Assembly: GCA_050246595.1 (NCBI GenBank)
Contig: JBFWVT010000041.1
Location: 1-43,872 of the forward strand
Length of the DNA stretch: 43,872 nt
Source: DATARH01 sp050246595
GTDB taxonomy: Bacteria > Pseudomonadota > Alphaproteobacteria > ATCC43930 > CGMCC-115725
Direction of reading: 5' to 3'
In this document: piece after piece, positions 32,822 to 41,476 of the stretch
Numbering within the stretch: the stretch's first letter is position 1
Layout: every line of letters begins with the position of its first letter
Position numbers and translations under genes: made by a program
Notes under the pieces: generated by a model
Told to the model about the DNA's origin: nothing
Databases searched by the model: none
What the model saw: the letters and a program-made list of their open reading frames with translations, nothing else

Positions 32822-33427
32822 TCAATACGGCGGGCGCATCATTGGCGGCGGATATGCCGGGTAGCCCGGCGGCCCGTATACCGGGCGCGGATAGCCCGGC
32901 GGCGGTCCTCCCAGCGGCGGTCCTACCGGGCGCGCGACCGGGACCGGTCCGGGACCGGGGCGGCCGGTGACGCGGCTCAATTCGCGGGCGTTGAGCCGGT
33001 CGGCGATATTGTCGCCGGGATGGCGCTCCTCCCGGCTCGCGGCCGAGCGCGACGGCTGCCGCGCCTCCCGCCCCGCGCTGCGCGTCGGACGTTGCGGCCG
33101 CGGCCGCCGGACGGTTTCGCGTTCGGCAGGCGGCGCGGCGGCTGTGGGCCGGGTCTCCTTCTCTTCCGGAGCCGCGCTCGCAGCGGGCGTCCGCGCCGTC
33201 TCGGTCGGAGCCGGGCTCGGCGCCGGAGCGGCCGGTTCCGCCGTGGGTCTGGGTGCCGCATCGGCCGGCGGAGCCGGCGGCGGGGTCGGCGCGGCGCTCG
33301 GAAACGTGATTGACGGCGCTTCCCGGTTGTTGACGGCGCCGGACGGGCTCATCGGGGCTTGCGCCGAAGCCGTCGCGGCCAGCGACACGATCGCGGCGGC
33401 TGCGACCCCGCTCAATAAATGCTTCAT
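32822..33427 (-). CDS. Exported Pro/Ala-rich protein of unknown function
   Basis: 201 residues from ATG 33427 with GGAGG upstream. It begins with a signal peptide (MKHLLSGVAAAAIVSLAATASAQA, cleavage after AQA). The rest is low-complexity: Pro/Ala/Glu-rich (about 45-100), then a basic Arg-rich stretch (RETVRRPRPQRPTRSAGREARQP), then a helix-like NIADRLNARELSRVTG, and a C-terminal Pro/Gly/Tyr repeat (PPGYP, PGYPAYPPPMM). Such proteins lie in the periplasm or on the envelope. No domain is recognised. An intrinsic terminator follows directly. Confidence 0.75.
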   Translation of the reverse strand: MKHLLSGVAAAAIVSLAATASAQAPMSPSGAVNNREAPSITFPSAAPTPPPAPPADAAPRPTAEPAAPAPSPAPTETARTPAASAAPEEKETRPTAAAPPAERETVRRPRPQRPTRSAGREARQPSRSAASREERHPGDNIADRLNARELSRVTGRPGPGPVPVARPVGPPLGGPPPGYPRPVYGPPGYPAYPPPMMRPPY

Positions 33428-33518
33428 GCCTCAACCTCCATCGGGGAGAGGACCGGGACTGTTGATTGCCCGGCAACTGCCCGGACAACACCGCAGCCGC
33501 CGATGCAATCCCTCCGAC

Positions 33519-34973
33519 CTATCCCGCCCCTGCTCCTGCCCCTGCCCCTGCCGCGCCGCGATACAATTCCTCGCCGAATTCGGGGGCGACATCGGCGGTC
33601 AGCCGGAGGCGGTGAACATCGAGATCGGCCAGAAACAGATCGCGGCTGATGCGCGCGACAATCGCCGGGACCCCGCGCCGCATGCTCGGCACGTCGCCCT
33701 CGGGCCAGCCAAAGCTGACAAAACCGCCCGGGTTGTGGACATGGATATCGCACAGATACGGCGCGGCCCCCGGCTCCCGTTCCAGATACTCGTGCCCGGA
33801 GCCGAGATAGGGATGCGCGCCGAGGTAGTCGTCCTCCTCGCCGGCGGGCGGCGCGTAGCGGTCGCGCCAGCGCAAAATCTCGTGCGCGAAATCGGCCAGT
33901 TCCGGGCGGGTCTGCGGATCGACAAAATACCCCGTCCCGGCGATCGCGAAGTCGAACCGATACGTCTCGCCGGCGGCCCGCGCCGCAATCTCGCCGTCCT
34001 CGACCCGTGCCGCCTCCCATGGCGCGGCCAGGTGCAGGCGGAAATTGGCGTGCCGCATGACCCGCTCGATCGCGTCGGGAGGGGCGGTCGAGCCGGCGCG
34101 GCGAAAGCGGATCGCCTGCTGCCAGCGGATATCGTCGGGCAGCTCGCCGTAATTGTCATACGCGCCGGGATAGCCCTTGACCCGCGAAATCGGCACCGAC
34201 GCGAGGCTCGGCCGGCGCGCGAACAAATGCACCGACGCCGCCCCTTTCTCCAGCGCCACCCCGGCCGCGTCAAAGGCCGAGGCAGCGCCGCCGAGCACCG
34301 CCACGCGCTTGCCGCGCAGCGAGGCGAAATCGATCGCATCGGCGGTATGGGCGTAGAGCGCCCGCTTCAGCCCCTCGCTCAATACCGGCGGGATATACGG
34401 CCCGCCATTGCCGGCCACCCCGTTGGCGAGAATGATCTTGCGCGCGGTCTCGACCGCCGCGCCGCGCTCGGTTTCGAGATGCAGCCGGAAATACCCCTGC
34501 GCCGGCTCAATCCGCAAGAGTCGGGTGCGATAGCGCACCGGAATGTCGAGAAACCGCCGATACCACGCCAGATACTCGGCCCAGGCCTCGCGCGGGATGC
34601 GCTGGAACGCGGCGTAAGCCTCGCTTCCGTGGCGCGCCTCGTACCACGCCTGAAAACCGAGCGCCGGGATGCCGAGTTCGGGGCCGGGCAATGTCTTTGG
34701 CGTGCGCAATACGGTCATCCGGGCCGCGTTGCGCCACACCCCGGCCCGGTTTTCGTCCGCCGCCAGATCGATCACCGAGACCCGGCCGATCCCGGCGCGG
34801 CGCAGCGCCCAGGCGAACGCACAGCCCGACTGCCCGCCGCCGACGATTGCGACATTGTGGTCGATCGGGCGCCCGTCGCGGTCGGCGCGCTGCGGCACCC
34901 AGTCCTGCGGATCGGGACCGATCAGCCGCAGCGCCGCGCGCGCGCCGGCATCGGGGTCGTTCAAGTCGGTCAT
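33519..34973 (-). CDS. FAD/NAD(P)-binding oxidoreductase, flavin-monooxygenase-like
   Basis: 484 residues from ATG 34973 with GGGAG about 11 bases upstream; the frame upstream enters repeat DNA. Two Rossmann motifs are visible: NVAIVGGGQSGCAFAWALRRAG for FAD and VAVLGGAASAFDAAGVALEKG for NAD(P)H, as in class B monooxygenases, with ILANGVAGNGGPYIPP and FAIAGTGYFVDP between and after. The FxGxxxHxxxW fingerprint of Baeyer-Villiger enzymes is not seen, so it is a related oxidoreductase of unknown substrate. The last residues are a (Gly-Ala) run coded by a CTGCCC-type microrepeat (33530-33555), which suggests slippage growth of the C-terminus. Confidence 0.85.
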   Translation of the reverse strand: MTDLNDPDAGARAALRLIGPDPQDWVPQRADRDGRPIDHNVAIVGGGQSGCAFAWALRRAGIGRVSVIDLAADENRAGVWRNAARMTVLRTPKTLPGPELGIPALGFQAWYEARHGSEAYAAFQRIPREAWAEYLAWYRRFLDIPVRYRTRLLRIEPAQGYFRLHLETERGAAVETARKIILANGVAGNGGPYIPPVLSEGLKRALYAHTADAIDFASLRGKRVAVLGGAASAFDAAGVALEKGAASVHLFARRPSLASVPISRVKGYPGAYDNYGELPDDIRWQQAIRFRRAGSTAPPDAIERVMRHANFRLHLAAPWEAARVEDGEIAARAAGETYRFDFAIAGTGYFVDPQTRPELADFAHEILRWRDRYAPPAGEEDDYLGAHPYLGSGHEYLEREPGAAPYLCDIHVHNPGGFVSFGWPEGDVPSMRRGVPAIVARISRDLFLADLDVHRLRLTADVAPEFGEELYRGAAGAGAGAGAG

Positions 34974-35007
34974 CGACAAAGGGCTCCCGCTGGTTGCTCC
35001 GCTGGCG

Positions 35008-35096
35008 TCGTTGCGAGCGTAGCGAAGCAACCCCGCGCCGACTATTCTTCTCTGATCGGGATTGCGTCGTCGCCTTCCGGCTCCTCGCAATGACAC
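35008..35096. repeat. TTGCGAGCG...CTCGCAATGAC interspersed palindrome
   Basis: GTCGTTGCGAGCGTAGCGAAGC at the left end pairs with GCTCCTCGCAATGAC at the right end, with GGATTGCGTCGTCGCC between. I recognise it as a REP-like element common in alphaproteobacterial genomes. Its right edge lies 20 bp before the truncated capA remnant. A partial relative may lie at 30000-30035 (GAGATTGCGTCGTCTCCC). Confidence 0.65.
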
Positions 35097-35115
35097 TCCG
35101 GGAGGAGAGTGCCGC

Positions 35116-35957
35116 ATGCGCCAGAGGCGGCAATATTGCCTGAGCAAGGGCATCGCGGTCACCGGCGCCGGCCGCGATCTCGATGGGGCGCGGCAGCCGG
35201 CGATCGTCGAACGCAACGGCATCCGGATTGGGTTTCTCGGCTACTGCCGGTCATTCCGGAAGGCGGCGAGGCCGCGCCCGGCAAGGTCGGGATCGCGCCG
35301 CTGCGCGTCAAAACCGAGTATGAGGGCCGCGGTCCGCATGCCAGCCCGCGTGTGATCACGCATCCCGACGAGCAGGACATGCGCATGATCCTGGACGATG
35401 TCGCGCTTCTGGGTCGCCAGGTCGATATCGTTGTTGTCGCGTTTCACTGGGGCGTCATCTGGGTGGCGCGGGTGATCGCCGATTATCGGGTCATCGCGGC
35501 GCATGCCTGCATCGATGCGAGAGCCGATCTAATCCTCGGCCACCACGCCCACGTTCCCAAAGCTATCGAGGTCTACAAGGGCAAGGCGATCTTCTACAGC
35601 CTCAGCAATTTATGCATGACCAAGCCCTTTCTCTCCCCGCGATGGAGCGAGGTTCCTTGGGCGCACGGCGCGCTGCGCAACTACACCGAGCAGGACGCGG
35701 AGTATCCGCTGCTGCCCTACGGGCGCGACGCCAAGCGCTCGCTGCTGGCGAAGGCGGTCTTCGCCAAGGACGGGGTCAGGAGCGTGTCATACCTGCCGAT
35801 GCTGATCGACCGGCAATACCGCCCCGAGGTTCTGCGCGCCGGCGATCCCCGATTTGACGACATAGTGGCCTACATGGAATGGGCCTCGGAAGGCTTCGAG
35901 CATGTTTTCACCTACCGCGGCGACGAAGTTCTGGTGACCGCCTCGGCCGCCTCCTGA
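35116..35957 (+). pseudogene. CapA-family protein (poly-gamma-glutamate synthesis type), truncated and frameshifted
   Basis: The remnant begins SKGIAVTGAGRDLDGARQPAIVERNGIRIGFLGYC, which matches the middle of CapA-type metallophosphoesterase proteins. The frame then breaks at about 35248, where one base is missing from a codon, and the rest continues in another frame from VIPEGGEAAPGKVG. The second part keeps VVVAFHWGVIWVARVIADY, DLILGHHAHVPKAIEVYKG and IFYSLSNLC. The N-terminal 80-100 residues, with the GD and first metal motifs, are missing; the gene starts abruptly beside the REP-like element at 35008. Both lesions rule out a functional product. The stop is at 35957, 14 bp before the next gene, another pseudogene. 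Confidence 0.85.
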
Positions 35958-35971
35958 GGGGAGATCCGACG

Positions 35972-37355
35972 ATGCCAACAGAGGATCGAATTCAATCGCA
36001 GCTGAGCAATTATGCGGCCGATCTTGCCTATGAGCAGCTCGACGAGCGAACCGTCCGCGTGGCGAAAGTTCGGGTAATCGACACATTCGGCGCCTTGGTC
36101 GGCGGATTTGCGGGAGAACCCTGCCGCATTGCGCGCGAGGTCGCGGCCCAGATGCCGAACTCGCGCGGCGCCAGCGTGATCGGCACCGATCTCAGGACAT
36201 CACCCGACCTTGCGGCCTTTGTGAACGGGACGACAGCCCGCTATGTCGAGATGAATGACGTCTATCACTGGCCCGGCAGCGCCGGCGGGCACCCGAGCGA
36301 CGTGCTGATGCCGATCTTTGCGGCGGCCGAGCATGCGCGCGCCAGCGGACGCGACTTCCTGACCGCTGTCGTCCTCGGCTACGAGATCTATTTGCGCATG
36401 TCGGACGCGGTGATGACGCCCGGCTTCGACTGCGCAAACTTCTGCTGTATGGGCGCGGCGCTCGGCGCCGGAAAACTGCTGGGCCTCGATGCTGAGGGCC
36501 TGGCCGAATGTCTGGCGATAGCGGTGGTCCCGAACAACGCGCTGAACCAGGCGCGTACCGGCCATCTGTCAATGTGGAAAGCGGTTGCCGCCGGTCAATC
36601 GGGACGCGCCGGTGTGTTCGCGGCCTTGCTTGCCAAGGCGGGCATGTGCGGACCGCACATGCCGTTCGAAGGGAAGGCCGGCTGGATCGATCATGTGGCG
36701 CGCCGCCCGGTTGCGCTGTAGGCGCTCGGCGGCGGCGGGACGCCGTTCAAGATCCACGACACGCTGATCAAGCCGCGGACGTCGTGCGCCACCACCATCT
36801 CCTCGATCCTCGCCGCCGAGAAGGCCGCAGCGCGCATTCCCGCCATCGAGGCGATCGAATAACGTGACGGTCGAGGTCTACGAGCGGGCCAAAATTGGTA
36901 TGGGGACCGGCGAGCATCACTGGAACCCGGACTCGCGGGAGACGGCCGATCACAGCATCCCCTACGTCGTCGCGGCAGCGCTGATCGATGAGCGGCTGAC
37001 ACCGGCCTCGTTCGCCCACGAGCGCTTATGGAGCCGGGAATTGCGCATGCTGCTGCCGAAAATCGAGGTCGTCGCCAATCCGGAATTCACCGCGGCCTAC
37101 GAGCGCGTTCCGGTCGAGCACAGGACGCGGGTAACCGTTGTGCTCGGGAATGGCGAGCATGTGACGGAATATGCCGGCGGCGAGGCCGGGGATCTGTCGC
37201 AAAGCAGAAGCGACGCCGAAATCGAGGAAAAGTTTCGCGCCCTGACGCATGACGCGCTCACGCGCCAGGGCGCTGACGCCGCCCCAATGATGCTGTGCCG
37301 CCCCGACGCCATGCCGGACGTGGCGGCAATCCCGGAGCTGTTCAGGTTTGCCTGA
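35972..37355 (+). pseudogene. MmgE/PrpD-family gene with stop codon and frameshift
   Basis: A GGGGAG ribosome site precedes ATG 35972. The N-terminal 249 residues are typical: VRVIDTFGALVGGFAGEP, MNDVYHWPGSAGGHPSDVLMPIFAAAE, VLGYEIYLRMSDAV and NQARTGHLSMWKAVAAGQSGRAGVFAALLAKAG. A TAG at 36719-36721 then interrupts (RPVAL-stop-ALGGG). After it the same frame continues with PFKIHDTLIKPRTSCATTI to a second break near 36857-36863. A one-base insertion there moves the rest (VTVEVYERAKIGMGTGEHHWNPDSRETADHSIPYVVA... FRFA) into another frame to the stop at 37355. The whole spans 461 codons, the normal family length, so decay is recent. PrpD members dehydrate 2-methylcitrate or related acids. Confidence 0.88.
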
Positions 37356-37401
37356 CCGCGCGCCATGACGAGGGTATTCTGGAGAGAATCAAGTCCCGCC
37401 G

Positions 37402-37680
37402 GTGCGGCCAAACCACACGCCGAACAATACGGCAAGCGCCAGCGTCGGGCGGTGGTATCTTGCGAGCAAGTTCGGCGAGCATCTGGGTGAGGTTCGAGCG
37501 GCGATGGAGCAGTTGGCGGCCTCCCTATTGCCAGAGGAGCTGAATCGGCGGGGCTTTGCCCTCTATGAGGCGTTTCGGCCCGCTATTCCAGCCGGTGCGC
37601 GTGGCTGGGGTGCGGCGGGCGAACTCAATCTCGACCGGATCATCGATCTTACCCGCGGTGAACCGCCTCGGTCTATTTGA
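37402..37680 (+). pseudogene. Orphan short ORF, probable gene fragment
   Basis: The frame ASVGRWYLASKFGEHLGEVRAAMEQLAASLLPEELNRRGFALYEAFRPAIPAGARGWGAAGELNLDRI looks like real protein (amphipathic helices, few Arg-rich shadows), but the start is doubtful: GTG 37402 has no ribosome site and the first residues (MRPNHTPNNT) are unlike the rest. It may be the C-terminal part of a small protein family I do not recognise. It lies just after the broken MmgE/PrpD gene and before an AT-rich stretch (37681-37800) with no gene. Confidence 0.4.
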
Positions 37681-37800
37681 TTTTCGCACAGGAATTGGAC
37701 AGAAGCTGTTGGCATCTATTATGGTATGCCGTAGCGATATAGTAGAGCAAGATAAAATTCGCGCTGTATCAATTATTTACGAGTATTCTCGATATTACAG

Positions 37801-38187
37801 CTATAGCCGGTTTTTGTGTTCGATGATTTTCCAGAACGTATTCTTGTGGACGATCTTGTTATCGGCATCGAAGCGGTAGATATCGCAGCCCTGATAATTC
37901 AGATCCTCGCCATCGGTCCCTTTGCCGCGTACCGTCCATAGCGAGATGGCGCGGTCGCCGGCGAGAATGTACTCCTCGTTCTCCCAGCGCATGTCGGGGA
38001 TTTGCTTGAAGCGATCGGCGAGCGCCCGGCGGATCGCCGCCTTGCCCCGGAGCGTGCGGCCGACCGACTCCGGGCCGCGCGCCAGGCAGAACACACCGTC
38101 CTCGGCGAAGCAATCGACGATGCGCGCAACATCGCGGCTGTTGAAGGCGGCCGAAATCTCCCGCATCCGCTCAATTGTGACAGTCAT
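37801..38187 (-). CDS. SnoaL-like/NTF2-fold protein
   Basis: 128 residues from ATG 38187 with GGGAGGAG upstream. The signature N-terminus MREISAAFNSRDVARIVDCFAEDGVF, then GKAAIRRALADRFKQIPDMRWENEEYILAGDRAISLWTVRGKG and a final strand IVHKNTFWKIIE, is the SnoaL/nuclear-transport-factor-2 pattern. Members are polyketide cyclases, hydratases or isomerases; the active site is not assignable. Its stop is at the edge of the AT-rich gap. It is unrelated in detail to the NTF2-like gene at 4209. Confidence 0.83.
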   Translation of the reverse strand: MTVTIERMREISAAFNSRDVARIVDCFAEDGVFCLARGPESVGRTLRGKAAIRRALADRFKQIPDMRWENEEYILAGDRAISLWTVRGKGTDGEDLNYQGCDIYRFDADNKIVHKNTFWKIIEHKNRL

Positions 38188-38454
38188 TTTCTCCTCCCTT
38201 CGTGATCCCGGCGTGGCGCCAGCGAGTCACGCCAAGCGCGACGGTGTGTCTCGCGCGTCGTTGTTGTCGAACCGGAGACCGAACACGAACCATGCGACCA
38301 ATACACCTGGCGAGGGCCGATCAGGCCACGCTCCGGACAGGCCAGATAATCCCCAACCCGCATCCCGCCTGCCGTGAGGCGAGTCTTTCGCATTGGATTT
38401 CTGTATCAACGCGCACTGTCATGCTAGGGGCATTGATCGCGGAGAATTCCGAGA

Positions 38455-39471
38455 TCAGCGGGTTGGGTCAGCGCCGAGCTTGATGATCAGCTTGCCAAAA
38501 TTCTTGCCTTGCAGCAGTCCAATAAAGGCCTCGGGTGCGTTGTCGATCCCTTCGACGATGTCCTCACGGTATTTGAGCTGACCCGAGCGCACGAGTGGCG
38601 CCGCCATTTCCAGATACTCGGAGCGCAGCGCAGCATGGTCGGATACAATAAAGCCTTGGATCTTGAGCCGCTTGCGCACTGCCGCGACCAGGCTAGGACC
38701 AGGCCGGGGCGTGGCGTCATTGTACTCGGCAATCATGCCACACATGATCATGCGGCCGAAATCGTTGAACAACGGATAAACCACACGCTGCACATCGCCG
38801 CCGACATTCTCGAAATACACATCGATGCCCCTGGGGCAGGCCGCTTCGAGCGCCGCACCAAGATCCGCACGCCGATGATCGACGCACCCGTCAAAGCCCA
38901 GTTCTTCAGTAACGTAGCGGCACTTGTCGGCGCCGCCGGCGATGCCGACGGCGTGGCACCCGTCGCGCTTGGCCAATTGTCCGGCCACGGCTCCGACGGC
39001 CCCCGAGGCAGCGGAGACGACAACCGTCTCGCCGGCCTTGGGCTGGCCGATGGTCCTGAGACCGACATACGCCGTAAGACCCGGCATACCGAGGACGCCA
39101 AGCGACGTTGAAAGCGGCGCCTGCGCGGGGTCGAGCTTTGTCAGCGCGTCGCCATGGACGACGCTATGCGTCTGCCAACCGTAGCCGCCGGACACGAGAT
39201 CGCCCTCCCGAAAATCGGGGTGGCGCGACCGCACCACCTGGCCGACAATCCGGCCTTCGATCACATCGCCGATTTGGGTCGGCGTCGCGTAAGAGCGCTG
39301 ACCGCTGATCCGCCCCCGCATATAGGGGTCAAGCGACAGATAGATGCCCCTGAGCAGCACCTGGCTATCGCTTGGCTCCGGCAACGGACCTTCAACGATC
39401 GCGAAATCGTCGGGCACCGGCATGCCATTGGGACGCCGTTTGAGTAGGACTTGCCGGTTCATTTCAGGCAT
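38455..39471 (-). CDS. NADP-dependent oxidoreductase, zinc-free MDR family (CurA/LTB4-dehydrogenase-like)
   Basis: 338 residues from ATG 39471 with AGGAG upstream. The order is typical of the group: MNRQVLLKRRPNGMPVPDDF at the start, YLSLDPYMRGRIS, GMPGLTAYVGLRTIGQPKAGETVVVSAASGAVGAVAGQLAK with the nucleotide-binding AASGAVG, the FDGCVDHR loop that selects NADP, and FENVGGDVQ near the active site. No zinc ligands are present. These enzymes reduce the double bond of enones or quinones. The start lies 128 bp beyond the stop of the esterase pseudogene in the same direction. Confidence 0.9.
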   Translation of the reverse strand: MPEMNRQVLLKRRPNGMPVPDDFAIVEGPLPEPSDSQVLLRGIYLSLDPYMRGRISGQRSYATPTQIGDVIEGRIVGQVVRSRHPDFREGDLVSGGYGWQTHSVVHGDALTKLDPAQAPLSTSLGVLGMPGLTAYVGLRTIGQPKAGETVVVSAASGAVGAVAGQLAKRDGCHAVGIAGGADKCRYVTEELGFDGCVDHRRADLGAALEAACPRGIDVYFENVGGDVQRVVYPLFNDFGRMIMCGMIAEYNDATPRPGPSLVAAVRKRLKIQGFIVSDHAALRSEYLEMAAPLVRSGQLKYREDIVEGIDNAPEAFIGLLQGKNFGKLIIKLGADPTR

Positions 39472-39599
39472 GGCGTTCTCCTGCCGTTTGCAGATTTCAT
39501 TACGAATGCCTGTCTCCCGCCCATCGAGCCAATGGACGGTCGCGGCGCGAGAGGAAAAAGTAGGGGAGCGCGCTCTCGAAATGACCGACCGGGCAGGGC

Positions 39600-40552
39600 T
39601 CATCCGCGCAGGAAACGGCGCAGCGCCTCACGAGTGTCGTGCTCGGCCTGCCTGGTCACACGGGCATTCGTCGCGCGATAGAAGCCGTGGTACGCCCGCG
39701 GATACAGGTGCAGCTCGACCGGTACGCCGGCGCGGCTCAGCCGATCCGCATAGGTCAGGTTTTCCTCAAGGAAGAGATCGAGACCGCCGACCGAAATGTA
39801 GGTTGGCGGCAAGCCCGACACATCCGCCGCGCGCGCGGCCGCCGCATATGGCGAGACACCGGCCGAACCCGGCTCTCCGCCGAGCAGCGAACGCCAGCCG
39901 AAATAGTTGTTCTCCTGCGTCCAGACGAATTCGCCGACGTAAGGATGCAGGTCCTTCCGCACTGCCGTGCGGTCGTCGATCATCGGATAGATCAGGTGCT
40001 GAAAGGCGAATTTCGGTCCTTGCCGGTCGCGGGCATAAAGTGCGGCCCCCGCCGCAAAACCGCCGCCGCCGCTTTCGCCCTTGATACCGATGCGGGCGGG
40101 GTCAAGCCCGAGCCGGCCGGCATTCGCATGCAGCCAGACAAACACCGAGTAGATGTCCTCCAGCGGCGCCGGGTGCGGCGCTTCCGGCGCGAGGCGATAA
40201 TCCACGGAATAGATCGCGCATTTCAGCTCTGACGCGAAGAGCCTGTTCTCCACATCCTTCATTTCCGGCGTACCATCACGAAGCCCCCGCCATGGATGTG
40301 TACAATCACGGGAAGGGGATTGTTGGACCTGACCGGGAGGTACGTCAGAACTCGGATCGGTTTCGCGCCAAACGCACTCTCGACGTGGATCTCGCCCGTC
40401 GCGATGTCGGGCAGGTCCGGGATCGGAACGAAGCTCAGCAACGCGCGCGCATCGGCGCGACGCCGCGGCAAGGTTTCGGCGGTCAGCGGCCCCTGCGGTG
40501 CCAGCGCGAGCGCATCGCGCAATTCGGGGTCGACAAGTTCGATGGTGCTCAT
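39600..40552 (-). pseudogene. HSL-family esterase/alpha-beta hydrolase with single-base frameshift
   Basis: Read from ATG 40552 (MSTIELVDPELRDAL) the frame has IHGGGFVM, the HGGG oxyanion motif, then breaks at about 40273, where one G is missing from a run (ATGGTACGCC in place of ATGGGTACGCC), so translation would end at RRK. The other frame continues with EMKDVENRLFASELKCAIYSVDYRLAPEAPHPAP, then GIKGESGGGGFAAGAAL (nucleophile Ser), GLDLFLEENLTYADRL (Asp) and YHGFYR (His). All catalytic residues survive on either side. It is the hormone-sensitive-lipase/NlhH type. One base is the only lesion, so either recent inactivation or an assembly/sequencing error is possible. Confidence 0.88.
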
Positions 40553-41046
40553 GGTTGGCGGCCGGGTCCGTTTGGGGCGGAGCAAAACGGTATGGCAGCG
40601 ACTGGCTGGCGGCAAGTCAGCGTGGGTTTCGGTAGTGTCTCAGTTTGAATTGCAACCTTGTCATTCCGGGGCGCGGGCGTGGCCCGCGAGCCCGGAATCC
40701 ATCAACACAGGCCCCTGAAGTCTTTGGAGAGGTTGATGTTCATGGATTCCGGGTTCCGCCCTGCGGACGGCCCCGGAATGACAGTGCCGCTGTTGCATTC
40801 AAACCGAGACATTACCTGGGTTTCGCATATAGATGAGCAGGCAGAATGCCGAAGGGCAGGGGACCATCCATAGTGACCTCGCCAGCAGCATTTTCGGTGC
40901 TGAGTACACCCTGACTCAACCGGGAACGCGCCACCGGGCTCAAGGTCAGTGATTTACAGTAGAGGCGCGGCTATACCTCGTTTGCGCGTGATGTGTAAAG
41001 CGACGGTGCATCGGTTACAGTCTGATCCGACAACCAGGGACAGGAC
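40553..41046. other. Gap with MITE, otherwise unmarked
   Basis: The 494-bp gap between the esterase pseudogene and the DUF1653 gene holds the MITE at 40631-40816. The rest, 40825-41046, shows no gene, hairpin or repeat I can support; the final 30 bp carry the ribosome site of the DUF1653 gene. Confidence 0.6.
40631..40816. mobile_element. MITE-like element with 8-bp target-site duplication
   Basis: A 186-bp element bounded by imperfect 25-bp terminal inverted repeats: GGTAGTGTCTCAGTTTGAAT at the left end and, reverse-complemented, GGTAATGTCTCGGTTTGAAT at the right end. The octamer TGGGTTTC occurs exactly at 40623-40630 and again at 40817-40824, directly flanking the ends. The interior continues the palindrome with CATTCCGGGGC and its partner GCCCCGGAATG, so the whole folds back on itself. 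It encodes no protein, so it must have been moved in trans by a transposase that generates 8-bp duplications; no such gene is in the window. Confidence 0.82.
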
Positions 41047-41400
41047 ATGCCTTACAACATCCCGCCGCCCAAAGAACTCCCCAAACCCGGCTATTACTAC
41101 CACTTCAAGCACGATCCGTCTGGCCCATTGAACAATTACGCATATTATATCTACGGCGTCGGGCATCACACGGAGGACAACTGTCCGGAGGCAGACGCCT
41201 TCATGCAGGTGTACCGGCCTCTCTATGAGGAATCGTACGCATACCGCAATGGTGGTCTCTTCGATCTGCGGCCGCTCCGGATGTTCTACGAACCGGCAAT
41301 CAAAGACGGCCATCAGGTCGAGCGCTTCACGAGGATCACTGACTCCAAGGTCATTGCAGAGCTTCGGGCAATCAAAGAGCGGATGTACCCTGATCCCTGA
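41047..41400 (+). CDS. DUF1653-like small protein
   Basis: 117 residues from ATG 41047, AGGGA upstream. The core PGYYYHFKHDP... YAYYIYGVGHHTEDN... MQVYRPLYE... FDLRPLRMFYEPAIKDGHQVERFTRI follows the DUF1653 pattern (G-x-Y-x-H-Y/F-K, a histidine after the first strands, Y-R-x-L-Y, and the closing R-P-L-x-M-F plus R-F). It is longer than the usual 60-80 residues because of Pro-rich and linker segments. The function of this family is unknown. GC content is lower than for most neighbours. Confidence 0.7.
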   Translation: MPYNIPPPKELPKPGYYYHFKHDPSGPLNNYAYYIYGVGHHTEDNCPEADAFMQVYRPLYEESYAYRNGGLFDLRPLRMFYEPAIKDGHQVERFTRITDSKVIAELRAIKERMYPDP

Positions 41401-41476
41401 TCGCACACGGTAATTTGCTTATCGCGATCCCATGATGCATGACACAATGATCTTCCGCGCCCTCGCTGATGCATGA

